Below are positions 7,110 through 14,345 of a stretch of DNA of 14,442 nucleotides, in pieces; position 1 is the stretch's first letter, and each line of letters begins with the position of its first letter. The stretch comes from an uncultured Ideonella sp. (GTDB lineage Bacteria > Pseudomonadota > Gammaproteobacteria > Burkholderiales > Burkholderiaceae). The notes under the pieces are model-generated. The model was not told the origin of the DNA, did not search any database, and saw nothing but the letters and a program-made list of their open reading frames with translations. Location: the NCBI GenBank assembly GCA_946479475.1, contig CAMLGG010000132.1, positions 1 to 14,442 on the forward strand, given 5' to 3'. A program made the translations under genes and the position numbers.

Positions 7110-7574
7110 ATGAAAGTCAGCGACATCTTGCGTGTCAAGGGCAGCACCTTGTTCACCGTGTCCCCTGAGACTCCGCTGGCCGAGGCGGTGACGACGATGG
7201 CCGAGCACGACATCGGCTCGCTGGTGGTGATGACCCACGGCGACCTGGTCGGCATGCTCACCTTCCGCGAGGTCATCCGCGCCGTCGTCAAGAACGGCGG
7301 CCAGGTCGGCGCGACCATCGTCAATTCGGTGATGGACGACGCGCCCCTGACTTGCACGCCCGAGACCGACATCAACGAGGTGCGCCGCATGATGCTCGGC
7401 CGCCATGCCCGCTACATGCCGGTGCTCGACGGCAGGACGCTGATGGGCGTGATCTCGTTCTACGACGTCGCCAAGTCGGTGGTCGAGGCGCAGGACTTCG
7501 AGAACCGCATGCTCAAGGCCTACATCCGGGACTGGCCGGTCGAGGAAGAAGAGATCGCGCCGGATCAGAAGTAG
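7110..7574 (+). CDS. Small tandem CBS-domain protein
   Basis: A 154-residue protein made almost only of two CBS domains, about residues 8-62 (GSLVVMTHGDLVGMLTFREV) and 75-126 (RYMPVLDGRTLMGVISFYDV). An acidic tail ends the protein (EEEEIAPDQK). Paired CBS domains form a Bateman module that binds adenosine nucleotides or S-adenosylmethionine and regulates partner proteins; the stand-alone form has no catalytic domain. A strong ribosome site, AAGGAG (7098-7103), lies 6 nt before the ATG and fixes the start. Divergence from metY suggests a link with methionine or SAM status, but this is only positional inference. A GC-rich hairpin cluster follows directly after the stop. Confidence 0.93.
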   Translation: MKVSDILRVKGSTLFTVSPETPLAEAVTTMAEHDIGSLVVMTHGDLVGMLTFREVIRAVVKNGGQVGATIVNSVMDDAPLTCTPETDINEVRRMMLGRHARYMPVLDGRTLMGVISFYDVAKSVVEAQDFENRMLKAYIRDWPVEEEEIAPDQK

Positions 7575-7583
7575 GGCCCCCAC

Positions 7584-7648
7584 GCCCCCTTCCGGGGGCT
7601 GCCCCCCAAGGGGGCTCGCGCAGCGGACCGGCAAAGCCGGATCCGCGC
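7584..7648. repeat. GC-rich intergenic repeat: hairpin cluster downstream of the CBS gene, probable terminator
   Basis: Three perfect or near-perfect hairpins in tandem. GCCCCC (7584-7589) pairs with GGGGGC (7594-7599). GCCCCC (7601-7606) pairs with GGGGGC (7610-7615). CCGGC (7628-7632) pairs with GCCGG (7636-7640) over AAA, and is flanked by GCGGA/TCCGC arms (7623-7627 and 7642-7646, with A7641 bulged). The composition resembles the short GC-rich repeats common between genes in Burkholderiales (recognition from memory, not searched). Lying between convergent genes it probably ends transcription, although no T-run is present. Confidence 0.6.
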
Positions 7649-7683
7649 ACGCCCTGGCATGTAGGCGGCGCTTCGCGCGCCTG

Positions 7684-7709
7684 GGCTGAAGCGCTGCCGC
7701 GCTTCAGCC
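7684..7709. terminator. 11-bp perfect hairpin between convergent genes
   Basis: GGCTGAAGCGC (7684-7694) pairs perfectly with GCGCTTCAGCC (7699-7709) over a 4-nt loop. It lies 20 bp beyond the stop of the minus-strand PAS-GGDEF-EAL gene and is the strongest stem in the gap, so it likely terminates that transcript and blocks reading from the other side. A smaller stem (GGCGC 7667-7671 with GCGCC 7677-7681) sits beside it. No clear T-tract follows in either direction. Confidence 0.6.
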
Positions 7710-7728
7710 GAGCAGCGGCACTGGCCGG

Positions 7729-9969
7729 TCAGATCGCGGGTTCGTCCAGGGCGAGCAGCGCGGCGCGGCGCTTGTTCATCCACTCTGCGGCGGCGTCGGC
7801 CTCCAGCGGCCGGCAGAAACGGTAGCCCTGCATGGCATCGCAGCCCTGGGACCGCAGGAAGCTCGCCTGGACGTCGGTCTCGACGCCCTCGGCGATGGTC
7901 GTCAGCTGAAGTGCATGGGCCATTTGCACGATGGCCTGCACGATGGCCCGGTCGTCCGCGTCGGTGCCGATGTCGCGCACGAAGCTCTGGTCGATCTTCA
8001 GCGTGTGGATGCGGAAGCGCTTGAGGTAGTTGAGCGACGAGTAGCCCGTGCCGAAGTCGTCGATCGACAGGCGCACCCCCAGCGCATGCAGCCTGTCCAT
8101 CATCGCGATGGCGACGGTGGGGTTGCCGGTCGCCACGCTCTCGGTCAACTCCAGTTCCAGGCAGCCTGGCGGCAGGCCGGCCTCCTCGAGGATGGATTTC
8201 ACCAGCTCGGGCAGGCCGGAGTCGCGGAACTGGATCGCCGAAAGATTGACGGCGACGACCAGGCCGGTGAGCCCGGCATCCCGCCACGCGCGCGCCTGCC
8301 TGGCGGCCGTGCGGAGGACCCATTCCCCGATGGCGAGGATCTGGCCGCTGCTCTCGGCCAGCGGGATGAATTCTCCGGGCGGCACCATGCCCAGCTCGGG
8401 GTGCTTCCAGCGCACCAGGGCTTCCACCCCGATCACGCCGCCGCTGCGGGCATCCAGCTGGGGCTGATAGTGCAGCAGCAGCTCGCCGCGCTCGGCGGCG
8501 CGCCGAAGGGCGGCCTCCATCTGCAGCTGGCGCACCGAGCGCTGCTGCATGCCGGCGGTGAAGAACTGGTAGGTGCCCCGGCCCTCGAGCTTGGCCCGGT
8601 ACATCGCCGTGTCGGCGCAGCGGGTCAGGGCGTCGACGGTGTCCCCGTCGGCAGGGTAGGTGGCCACGCCGATCGACAGGGTCAGGCTCAGCTCGTGGTC
8701 GCCGACCAGGCAGGGCTGGGCGACGCGCTCCAGCAGCTTGGCGGCGACCTGGGCCGCCCCTTCGGGCTGCGTGCCGGGCAGCAGGACGGCGAACTCGTCG
8801 CCCCCCAGGCGGGCGACCATGTCGCTGTCGCGCAGGTTGTCCCGCAGGCGGTGCGCGATCTCCAGCAGCACGCCGTCGCCCACGCGGTGGCCGAAGTTGT
8901 CGTTGATGTTGCGGAACTGGTTCAGGTCGATGAACAGCAGCGCCAGGGTGTCGGACTGGCGCTGGGCCGTGGAGAGCGCCACGCGAAGCCGGTCTTCCAG
9001 CAGGTTGCGGTTGGGCAGCTCGGTCAGGGCGTCGAAATGCGCCTGCTTCAGCAGCTTCTGCTCCGCGTCCTTGGAGCGGGTGATGTCGTTGACGATGCCG
9101 ATGAGATGGGTGGTGAGGCCGCTGGCGTCGCGCCGGCGGCTCAAGGACACCCACGCCGTGAAGGACTCGCCGTTCTTGCGATGGCTGCGCAGCTCGCCCT
9201 GCCAGTGGCCCACGCGCAGCAGCGCCCGGCGGATGCGGCGCGGCAGCCCCGGATCCTCCAGCGCCGTCATGAGCATCGCCGGGAACTGGCCGACCAGCTC
9301 ATCGGCGTCGAAGCCGGTGATGACGCCCATGGCCTGGTTCACCGAGACGACGACGCCGCGCGGGTCGGTGATCATGATGCCTTCGCGGGCCTGCTCGAAG
9401 ATGGCGGCGGCCAGCCGCATCTTGTCCTCCGCCTGGCGTCGCAGCGTGACGTCGCGGGCCTCGATCAGCAAATGGGAAGGCGCGGTGGCGGGCCGGTTCG
9501 CCGGCGGCACGGGTCGCACCGACAGTTCCATCCGGCGCAGGCCGTCGGGTCCGCGCAAATCGAGCTCCACCTGCGCGGTCCGGCCGCCGGCCGCGGCGCT
9601 GACGGCGTGCCGCAGAGACCCGGCACCGGCGGGATCGTCCGCCCAGGCTTGCAGATCCCACAGCAGGTTGCCCTGCAGCCGATCCGCGGGTCCGAGCCAG
9701 GGTTGGGCCGATGAACTGACCCGCAGCAGGCGTCCCTCGCGCGAGGCCAGGCCGATCAGCTCGGCACTCTGGTCGAGCACCGCCTGGACCAGTTGCAGGT
9801 CGGCGTTGGCGACCCGGGCGCGGCGCCGGGCTTCCCGGTAGGCCTGCCAGACCGTTGCCAGCGTACCCGTCGCAGCCGCGGCCGCCAGGGCGAGCCAGGG
9901 CCCGGCGGGAAACGCCAGCCAGGCGGGCAGCGCGGAAAGGACGGATGAGTTCAAGACGAACGCCGGCAA
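7729..9969 (-). CDS. Membrane-anchored PAS-PAS-GGDEF-EAL cyclic-di-GMP signalling protein
   Basis: A 746-residue protein with one hydrophobic segment near residues 13-42. A weak PAS-like region (about 55-175) and a clear PAS domain (about 185-300, with FEQAREGIMITDPRG) follow. Then come a diguanylate cyclase domain (about 310-470) and an EAL phosphodiesterase domain (about 480-730). Both catalytic domains look intact. GGDEF is at 389-393 with metal-ligand Asp348 and an inhibitory RxxD site (Arg380-Asp383) exactly five residues upstream. EAL is at 516-518 with NLS (575-577), LTES (608-611), DDFGTGYS (637-644), KID (658-660) and AEGVET (693-698). It could therefore make and break cyclic-di-GMP, tuned by the PAS sensors. 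The start is TTG 9969, preceded in frame by a stop and lacking an obvious ribosome site. It lies in a 12-bp inverted repeat; a second in-frame TTG at 9954 is possible. Confidence 0.93.
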   Translation of the reverse strand: MPAFVLNSSVLSALPAWLAFPAGPWLALAAAAATGTLATVWQAYREARRRARVANADLQLVQAVLDQSAELIGLASREGRLLRVSSSAQPWLGPADRLQGNLLWDLQAWADDPAGAGSLRHAVSAAAGGRTAQVELDLRGPDGLRRMELSVRPVPPANRPATAPSHLLIEARDVTLRRQAEDKMRLAAAIFEQAREGIMITDPRGVVVSVNQAMGVITGFDADELVGQFPAMLMTALEDPGLPRRIRRALLRVGHWQGELRSHRKNGESFTAWVSLSRRRDASGLTTHLIGIVNDITRSKDAEQKLLKQAHFDALTELPNRNLLEDRLRVALSTAQRQSDTLALLFIDLNQFRNINDNFGHRVGDGVLLEIAHRLRDNLRDSDMVARLGGDEFAVLLPGTQPEGAAQVAAKLLERVAQPCLVGDHELSLTLSIGVATYPADGDTVDALTRCADTAMYRAKLEGRGTYQFFTAGMQQRSVRQLQMEAALRRAAERGELLLHYQPQLDARSGGVIGVEALVRWKHPELGMVPPGEFIPLAESSGQILAIGEWVLRTAARQARAWRDAGLTGLVVAVNLSAIQFRDSGLPELVKSILEEAGLPPGCLELELTESVATGNPTVAIAMMDRLHALGVRLSIDDFGTGYSSLNYLKRFRIHTLKIDQSFVRDIGTDADDRAIVQAIVQMAHALQLTTIAEGVETDVQASFLRSQGCDAMQGYRFCRPLEADAAAEWMNKRRAALLALDEPAI

Positions 9970-10005
9970 GACAGATGCGGTATGTCAGCACTGTGCCGGC
10001 GTTCG
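9957..10005. repeat. 12-bp inverted repeat spanning the start of the GGDEF-EAL gene
   Basis: CGAACGCCGGCA (9957-9968) is the exact reverse complement of TGCCGGCGTTCG (9994-10005), with a 25-nt spacer. In the minus-strand mRNA it would form a stem-loop holding the TTG start codon at the loop/stem border and the expected ribosome-binding region in the loop. It may control translation initiation, or be a DNA operator site. The symmetry is seen directly; the role is inferred. Confidence 0.6.
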
Positions 10006-10121
10006 GGGCGGACCAAGGGGCAGAGGCGAGCGGTAAAACGCTGTCATTTCACACGCCAGACAGCATCCGTGGAGCGGCCGGGGCTGGTCCGGCGGGCGCC
10101 AGGACCGTGACGTGGCGCCGA

Positions 10122-10127
10122 TAAAAT
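10122..10127 (+). promoter_or_regulatory. Candidate -10 element for aroC
   Basis: TAAAAT (five of six bases match the consensus) stands out in GC-rich sequence, 57 nt before the aroC ATG. No convincing -35 is present at 16-18 bp spacing. The rest of the 215-bp gap before aroC shows only the inverted repeat at 9957-10005 and a weak 6-bp repeat (10040-10045 with 10059-10064). Confidence 0.4.
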
Positions 10128-10184
10128 CGAGGGCTTCCGCCCGGGGGCACACACTCCTGTCCGGGCGACCTTGGAAGGGTCCAG

Positions 10185-11285
10185 ATGTCCGGCAGCACCT
10201 TTGGCGAGCTTTTCGCCGTCACGAATTTCGGCGAAAGCCACGGCCCGGCCATCGGCTGCGTGATCGACGGCTGCCCGCCGGGGATGGCCCTGTCCGAGGC
10301 CGACATCCAGCCGGATCTCGATCGCCGCCGCCCGGGCACCTCGCGCCACGTGACGCAACGCAACGAGCCCGATGCGGTGGAGATCCTGTCCGGCGTCTAC
10401 GAGGGCCGGACCACCGGCACGCCGATCTGCCTGCTGATCCGCAACACCGACCAGCGCAGCAAGGACTACGGCAACATCGCCCGGACCTTCCGGCCCGGCC
10501 ACGCCGACTACACCTACTGGCACAAGTACGGCATTCGGGATCCGCGTGGTGGCGGCCGCTCGTCCGCCCGGCTGACCGCACCGATGGTCGCCGCCGGCGC
10601 GGTGGCTAGGAAATGGCTGCACGAACGGTACGGGACCGTGATCCGCGGCTGCATGACCGCTCTGGGCGAACTGGAGATCCCGGTCGAGGACTGGGGCCAG
10701 GTCGGAGCCAACCCCTTCTTTGCGGCCACCGCGAACGGCATTGCCGCGCTCGAGGACTACATGGATGCCTTGCGCAAGGCCGGCGACTCGGTCGGCGCGC
10801 GGCTGTACGTCGAGGCATCGAACCTGCCGCCGGGCTGGGGCGCTCCCTTGTTCGACAAGCTCGACGCCGACATCGTCTACGCCATGATGGGCATCAATGC
10901 CGTCAAGGGCGTCGAGATCGGCGCGGGCTTCGAGGCCGTCCGCCAGCGCGGCAGCCAGCACGGCGACGAGTTGACGCCCGACGGCTTCGCCAGCAACCAC
11001 GCGGGCGGGGTGCTGGGCGGCATCTCCACCGGCCAGGACATCCGCGTTTCGATCGCGATCAAGCCGACGAGCTCCATCCGCACGCCCCGCCAGTCCATAG
11101 ACCTGGCAGGGCAGCCGGCGACGGTGGAGACCTTCGGCCGCCACGACCCCTGCGTGGGCATCCGCGCCACGCCCATCGCCGAGGCGATGCTGGCCCTGGT
11201 GCTGATGGACCATGCGCTGCGGCACCGGGCGCAGTGCGGGGACGTGAAGGTCGCCACGCCGGTCATCCCGGCGCAGCGGCCCTGA
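10185..11285 (+). CDS. aroC: Chorismate synthase
   Basis: A 366-residue enzyme, the usual length. It converts 5-enolpyruvylshikimate-3-phosphate to chorismate with reduced FMN, the last common step of aromatic amino-acid synthesis. Family signature 1, [18 protein letters not shown], is at 16-33 and includes catalytic His19. The second essential histidine, His106, is in [26 protein letters not shown] (122-133) is the second signature, with Leu where E. coli has Glu. [18 protein letters not shown] near the C-terminus is the third. FMN contacts are expected around the GGGRSSAR and HAGGVLGG segments. GGAAGG 6-11 nt before the ATG supports the start. The gene is probably transcribed alone. Its TGA stop directly touches the stop of the opposing RND gene. 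Confidence 0.97.
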   Translation: MSGSTFGELFAVTNFGESHGPAIGCVIDGCPPGMALSEADIQPDLDRRRPGTSRHVTQRNEPDAVEILSGVYEGRTTGTPICLLIRNTDQRSKDYGNIARTFRPGHADYTYWHKYGIRDPRGGGRSSARLTAPMVAAGAVARKWLHERYGTVIRGCMTALGELEIPVEDWGQVGANPFFAATANGIAALEDYMDALRKAGDSVGARLYVEASNLPPGWGAPLFDKLDADIVYAMMGINAVKGVEIGAGFEAVRQRGSQHGDELTPDGFASNHAGGVLGGISTGQDIRVSIAIKPTSSIRTPRQSIDLAGQPATVETFGRHDPCVGIRATPIAEAMLALVLMDHALRHRAQCGDVKVATPVIPAQRP

Positions 11286-14200
11286 TCAGACGGCGACCGG
11301 CTTGCGGTCCTCCGGCCGGCGGCCATCCCGGCCGCCGCCGCGTGCGCGCCGCACGAGCCAGGTGCCCGTGCGCCACAAGAGCCGGATGAAGGTCAGGAAA
11401 GCCACGATCTCCAGCAGCGTCAGCAGGCCGCCGACCGCCGGGTTCCAGCGCTCGCTGCGGGCGCGGAACTTCTGGATCAGGTGGTCGCGCTTGATCTCGA
11501 TCGAGTCGTAGAAGCTCGGGATCACCAGCAGCGTGAGGAAGGTCGAGGTGATCACGCCGCCGATGATGGCCACCGCCATCGGCCGGTAGAACTCGCCGCC
11601 TTCGCCCACGCCTATGGCCACCGGCAGCATGCCGGCGATCAGCGCGAAGGTGGTCATCAGGATGGGCCGCAGGCGCCGCTGGCCGGCGGCGATGAGCGCA
11701 TCTTCGCGGTCCATGCCCTCCGCCTCGCGCACCCGGGCCGCGTCCAGCAGCAGGATGGCGTTCTTGGCCACCAGGCCCATCAGCATGATGATGCCGATGA
11801 AGCTCATCAGGTTGAGCGTGCTGTTGGTGACGAGCAGCGCGATCACCACCCCGATGGCCGAAAGCGGCAGCGACATCATCACCGGCAAGGGCGCGGTGAA
11901 CGAGCTGAACTGCACCACCAGCACCAGGTACATCAGCAGGATGCCCATCAGCAGCGCGGCGAACATGCGGCTGAAGACCTCCTGCTGGTCCTTCGACGCA
12001 CCGCCCAGCTCCAGGCCGTAGCCTGGCGGGTAGTTCATCGACTTGGCGATCTTCATCGCGTCGGCCGTCACCTCGCCGGCGGCCCGGCCCTGTGCGTTGG
12101 CGGTGACGGCGATCATCCGCTTGCTGTCGATGTGCTGGATCTGCGACGGGCCCTTGCCCATCGAGACGTTGGCGATCTGGTCCAGCGGCACGACGACGTT
12201 GCTGCCGGTCACCATGATGGGCAGGCGCTCGATGTTGCTGGCGTCGACGCGGTCGTCCGGGTGCAGGCGCACGGCGACGTCGCGCGTCTCGCCCGACGGG
12301 TCGACCCAGTCGCCGACCTCGACACCGGCGAAGGCGACGCGCAGCGCCTGCGCCGCATCGTTGACCGAGATGCCCAGCGCGTTGGCCAGGCCCCGGTCGA
12401 GCTCGATCTTCAGCTCGTCCTGCGGGTCCTGCTCCGACAGGCCCACGTCCACCGCGCCGGGCACTTGCCGCAGCTTGGCCATGAACTCGTTGGTGATGGC
12501 CTGCAGCTTGCGCGAATCGGTGCCGTGGAAGCGGATCTGCACCGGCTTCTGCGCACCGTTGCTGAGGTCGTCCAGCACCACGTACTCGGCCCCGACGAGT
12601 CGCGAGACCAGCGTGCGCAGGTCCTTCGCGATGTCGGAAGCCGAGCGCTTGCGCTCCGTGCTCTTGCCCACGTCGACATAGATGCGCCCGCCGTTCGGGT
12701 TGACGTAGGAGTTGGTGGCCTTGGTCTCGGGCATCGTGCGGGCGAGCTGCGCCGCAGCCTCGAGCTTCATGCGCGAGTACTGCAGGCTGCTGGACGGCGG
12801 CGTGCGGACGTCGATGGCCAGCGTGCCGGCATCGCCCACAGGCAGGAAGCTGGTTCCGCCGAACTTGGCGAACAGCCCGGCGGCCAGGATCAGGCTCAGC
12901 AGCGTGAACAGGAACATCCAGATCCGGTGGTGCAGGGCCCAGGCGATCACCCTGCCGTAGCGCTCGGCCTGGTGGTCGAACCAGGTGTTGAAGCCCTGCA
13001 GGACCCGGCCGATGCCGCTGCGCTGCGCATGCTGGTGCCCGGGCGGGTCGCCCCAGTAGGCCGAGAGCATCGGGTCGAGCGTGAAGCTGATGAAAAGACT
13101 CACCACCACCGACGCGACCACCGTCAGCGCGAAGGGCCGGAACCACTCGCCCGACACGCCCGGCATGAAGGCCACGGGCACGAACACGGCGACGATGGAG
13201 AAGGTCGTCGCGGCCACGGCCAGGCCGATCTCGGCCGTGCCGTTCAGGGCCGCCTTCATCCGCGTCTCGCCACGCTCCATGTGGCGGACGATGTTCTCTC
13301 GCACCACGATCGCGTCGTCGATCAGCACCCCGATCGCCAGCGACAGGCCGAGCAGCGTCATGAAGTTCAGCGAGAAGCCGCAGGCCCACACTGCGATGAA
13401 CGCGGCGATCACCGACGTCGGCAGGCTGAGCGCGGTGATCATGGTGGAGCGCCAGGAGTTCAGGAACACGTAGACCACCAGGATGGTCAGGCCGGCGCCG
13501 AAGATCAGCGCGTGCACCACGTTGTTCAGGCTGTTCTGCGCGTCCTTGCCGCCGTCCTGGGTGACCTCCAGCTTCGTGCCCGCGGGCAAGGTCTTGTTGA
13601 CCTCGTCGACCAGCTTGCGCACCTCGTCGGCGATGCTGACCGTGCTCGCATCGCGGGCGCGCGTGACCGACAGCCCGACGTTGGGCCGGCCGTTGCGCAC
13701 CGAAAAGCCCGTCAGCTCGGCGAAGCCATCCTTCACCGTGGCGACCTGGCCCAGGCGCACGATCTGCTCGCCCCGGCGCTGCACCACGATCTGCTCGAAC
13801 TCGGCCGGGTTCTCGATCCGGCCGACCAGGCGGATGCTCTGGTCCTCCAGGCTGCCGCGCACCTTGCCCACCGGTGCGGTGGCGTTCTGGTTGCGCAGCG
13901 CGGCGACGACCTCGGCCACCGAGACGTTGTAGGCGCGAAGCTTCTCGGCATGCAGCAGCACCGACAGCTCGCGCTTCAAGGCACCGTTGACATCCACCGT
14001 GGCGACGCCCGGGATCGCGCGGAAGCGGTCGGCCAGCTGGTCCTCGGCCAGGCGCGAGATCTCGGCGTGCGTCTGCTTGTCTGACGACAGGGCCAGCTGC
14101 ATCACCGGTTGCGCGGAGGGATCGACCCGCCACAGCACCGGCTCGCGCATCTCGGTGGGCATCTTGTAGCGCACCGTGCCGATGGCGTTGCGGACCTCGT

Positions 14201-14345
14201 CCGCCGCGACGACCCCCGCCGCGCCGGTCCGGGCCAGGCGACGTTCACCTTCTTCTATCTCCATCCCGACCTCGGCCCCGACTTCATCAAGGCCCTCGCC
14301 CGGCAGGAGCTGGATGACGCCCTTGGGGACCCCAGCTTCGATCAT
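11286..14345 (-). CDS. RND-family efflux transporter permease, N-terminus replaced by foreign sequence
   Basis: This reading gives 1019 residues from ATG 14345, but the frame stays open to the window edge. RND homology starts at about residue 47 (AADEVRNAIGTVRY, from about 14207). It continues through the periplasmic porter domain, the first helix bundle (about 275-430), the second periplasmic half (GGTSFLPVGDAGTL, about 496-509) and the last helix bundle (about 795-945). Proton-relay residues are present: Asp343-Asp344 (LIDDAIVV) and Lys861 (GLVAKNAILLL). These suit the HAE/MdtBC-like drug efflux branch of the inner membrane. An extra hydrophobic stretch (about 971-990) and a basic tail follow the usual end. 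Missing are TM1 and the first part of the porter domain, roughly 100 residues, so this product should not be a normal pump. The first 18 residues are PutA-like. No membrane-fusion partner gene is visible. Confidence 0.85.
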   Translation of the reverse strand: MIEAGVPKGVIQLLPGEGLDEVGAEVGMEIEEGERRLARTGAAGVVAADEVRNAIGTVRYKMPTEMREPVLWRVDPSAQPVMQLALSSDKQTHAEISRLAEDQLADRFRAIPGVATVDVNGALKRELSVLLHAEKLRAYNVSVAEVVAALRNQNATAPVGKVRGSLEDQSIRLVGRIENPAEFEQIVVQRRGEQIVRLGQVATVKDGFAELTGFSVRNGRPNVGLSVTRARDASTVSIADEVRKLVDEVNKTLPAGTKLEVTQDGGKDAQNSLNNVVHALIFGAGLTILVVYVFLNSWRSTMITALSLPTSVIAAFIAVWACGFSLNFMTLLGLSLAIGVLIDDAIVVRENIVRHMERGETRMKAALNGTAEIGLAVAATTFSIVAVFVPVAFMPGVSGEWFRPFALTVVASVVVSLFISFTLDPMLSAYWGDPPGHQHAQRSGIGRVLQGFNTWFDHQAERYGRVIAWALHHRIWMFLFTLLSLILAAGLFAKFGGTSFLPVGDAGTLAIDVRTPPSSSLQYSRMKLEAAAQLARTMPETKATNSYVNPNGGRIYVDVGKSTERKRSASDIAKDLRTLVSRLVGAEYVVLDDLSNGAQKPVQIRFHGTDSRKLQAITNEFMAKLRQVPGAVDVGLSEQDPQDELKIELDRGLANALGISVNDAAQALRVAFAGVEVGDWVDPSGETRDVAVRLHPDDRVDASNIERLPIMVTGSNVVVPLDQIANVSMGKGPSQIQHIDSKRMIAVTANAQGRAAGEVTADAMKIAKSMNYPPGYGLELGGASKDQQEVFSRMFAALLMGILLMYLVLVVQFSSFTAPLPVMMSLPLSAIGVVIALLVTNSTLNLMSFIGIIMLMGLVAKNAILLLDAARVREAEGMDREDALIAAGQRRLRPILMTTFALIAGMLPVAIGVGEGGEFYRPMAVAIIGGVITSTFLTLLVIPSFYDSIEIKRDHLIQKFRARSERWNPAVGGLLTLLEIVAFLTFIRLLWRTGTWLVRRARGGGRDGRRPEDRKPVAV
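14208..14291. other. Unassigned joint segment between the PutA and RND pieces
   Basis: In the minus frame these 28 codons match neither neighbour clearly and use codons atypical for the window (ATA, GAA, GAA, GGT, GAA, CGT in a row around 14245-14262). Read on the plus strand, 14226-14300 has almost only C or G third positions, like the real genes here. It would encode QATFTFFYLHPDLGPDFIKA, which I do not recognise. A short inverted third fragment is possible. The first few codons (EVGAEV) could instead still be PutA. Confidence 0.4.

Noticed and set aside
7915..9714. 599-codon plus-strand frame opposite the GGDEF-EAL gene
   Set aside because: Antisense shadow; the minus-strand gene has complete PAS, GGDEF and EAL signatures.
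10040..10064. Inverted repeat GCTGTC/GACAGC upstream of aroC
   Set aside because: Only 6 bp with a 13-nt spacer; expected by chance in a gap of this size.
11481..14084. 867-codon plus-strand open frame opposite the RND gene
   Set aside because: Composition is dominated by His, Arg, Gln, Asp and Gly, with no family motifs. It mirrors the real RND gene, whose membrane helices and proton-relay residues are intact on the minus strand. Long antisense frames are expected at this GC content.
11263..14133. 956-codon minus-strand open frame overlapping the RND gene in another frame
   Set aside because: Arg/Ala/Gly-rich frame-shadow translation without domains; it overlaps the well-supported RND frame.
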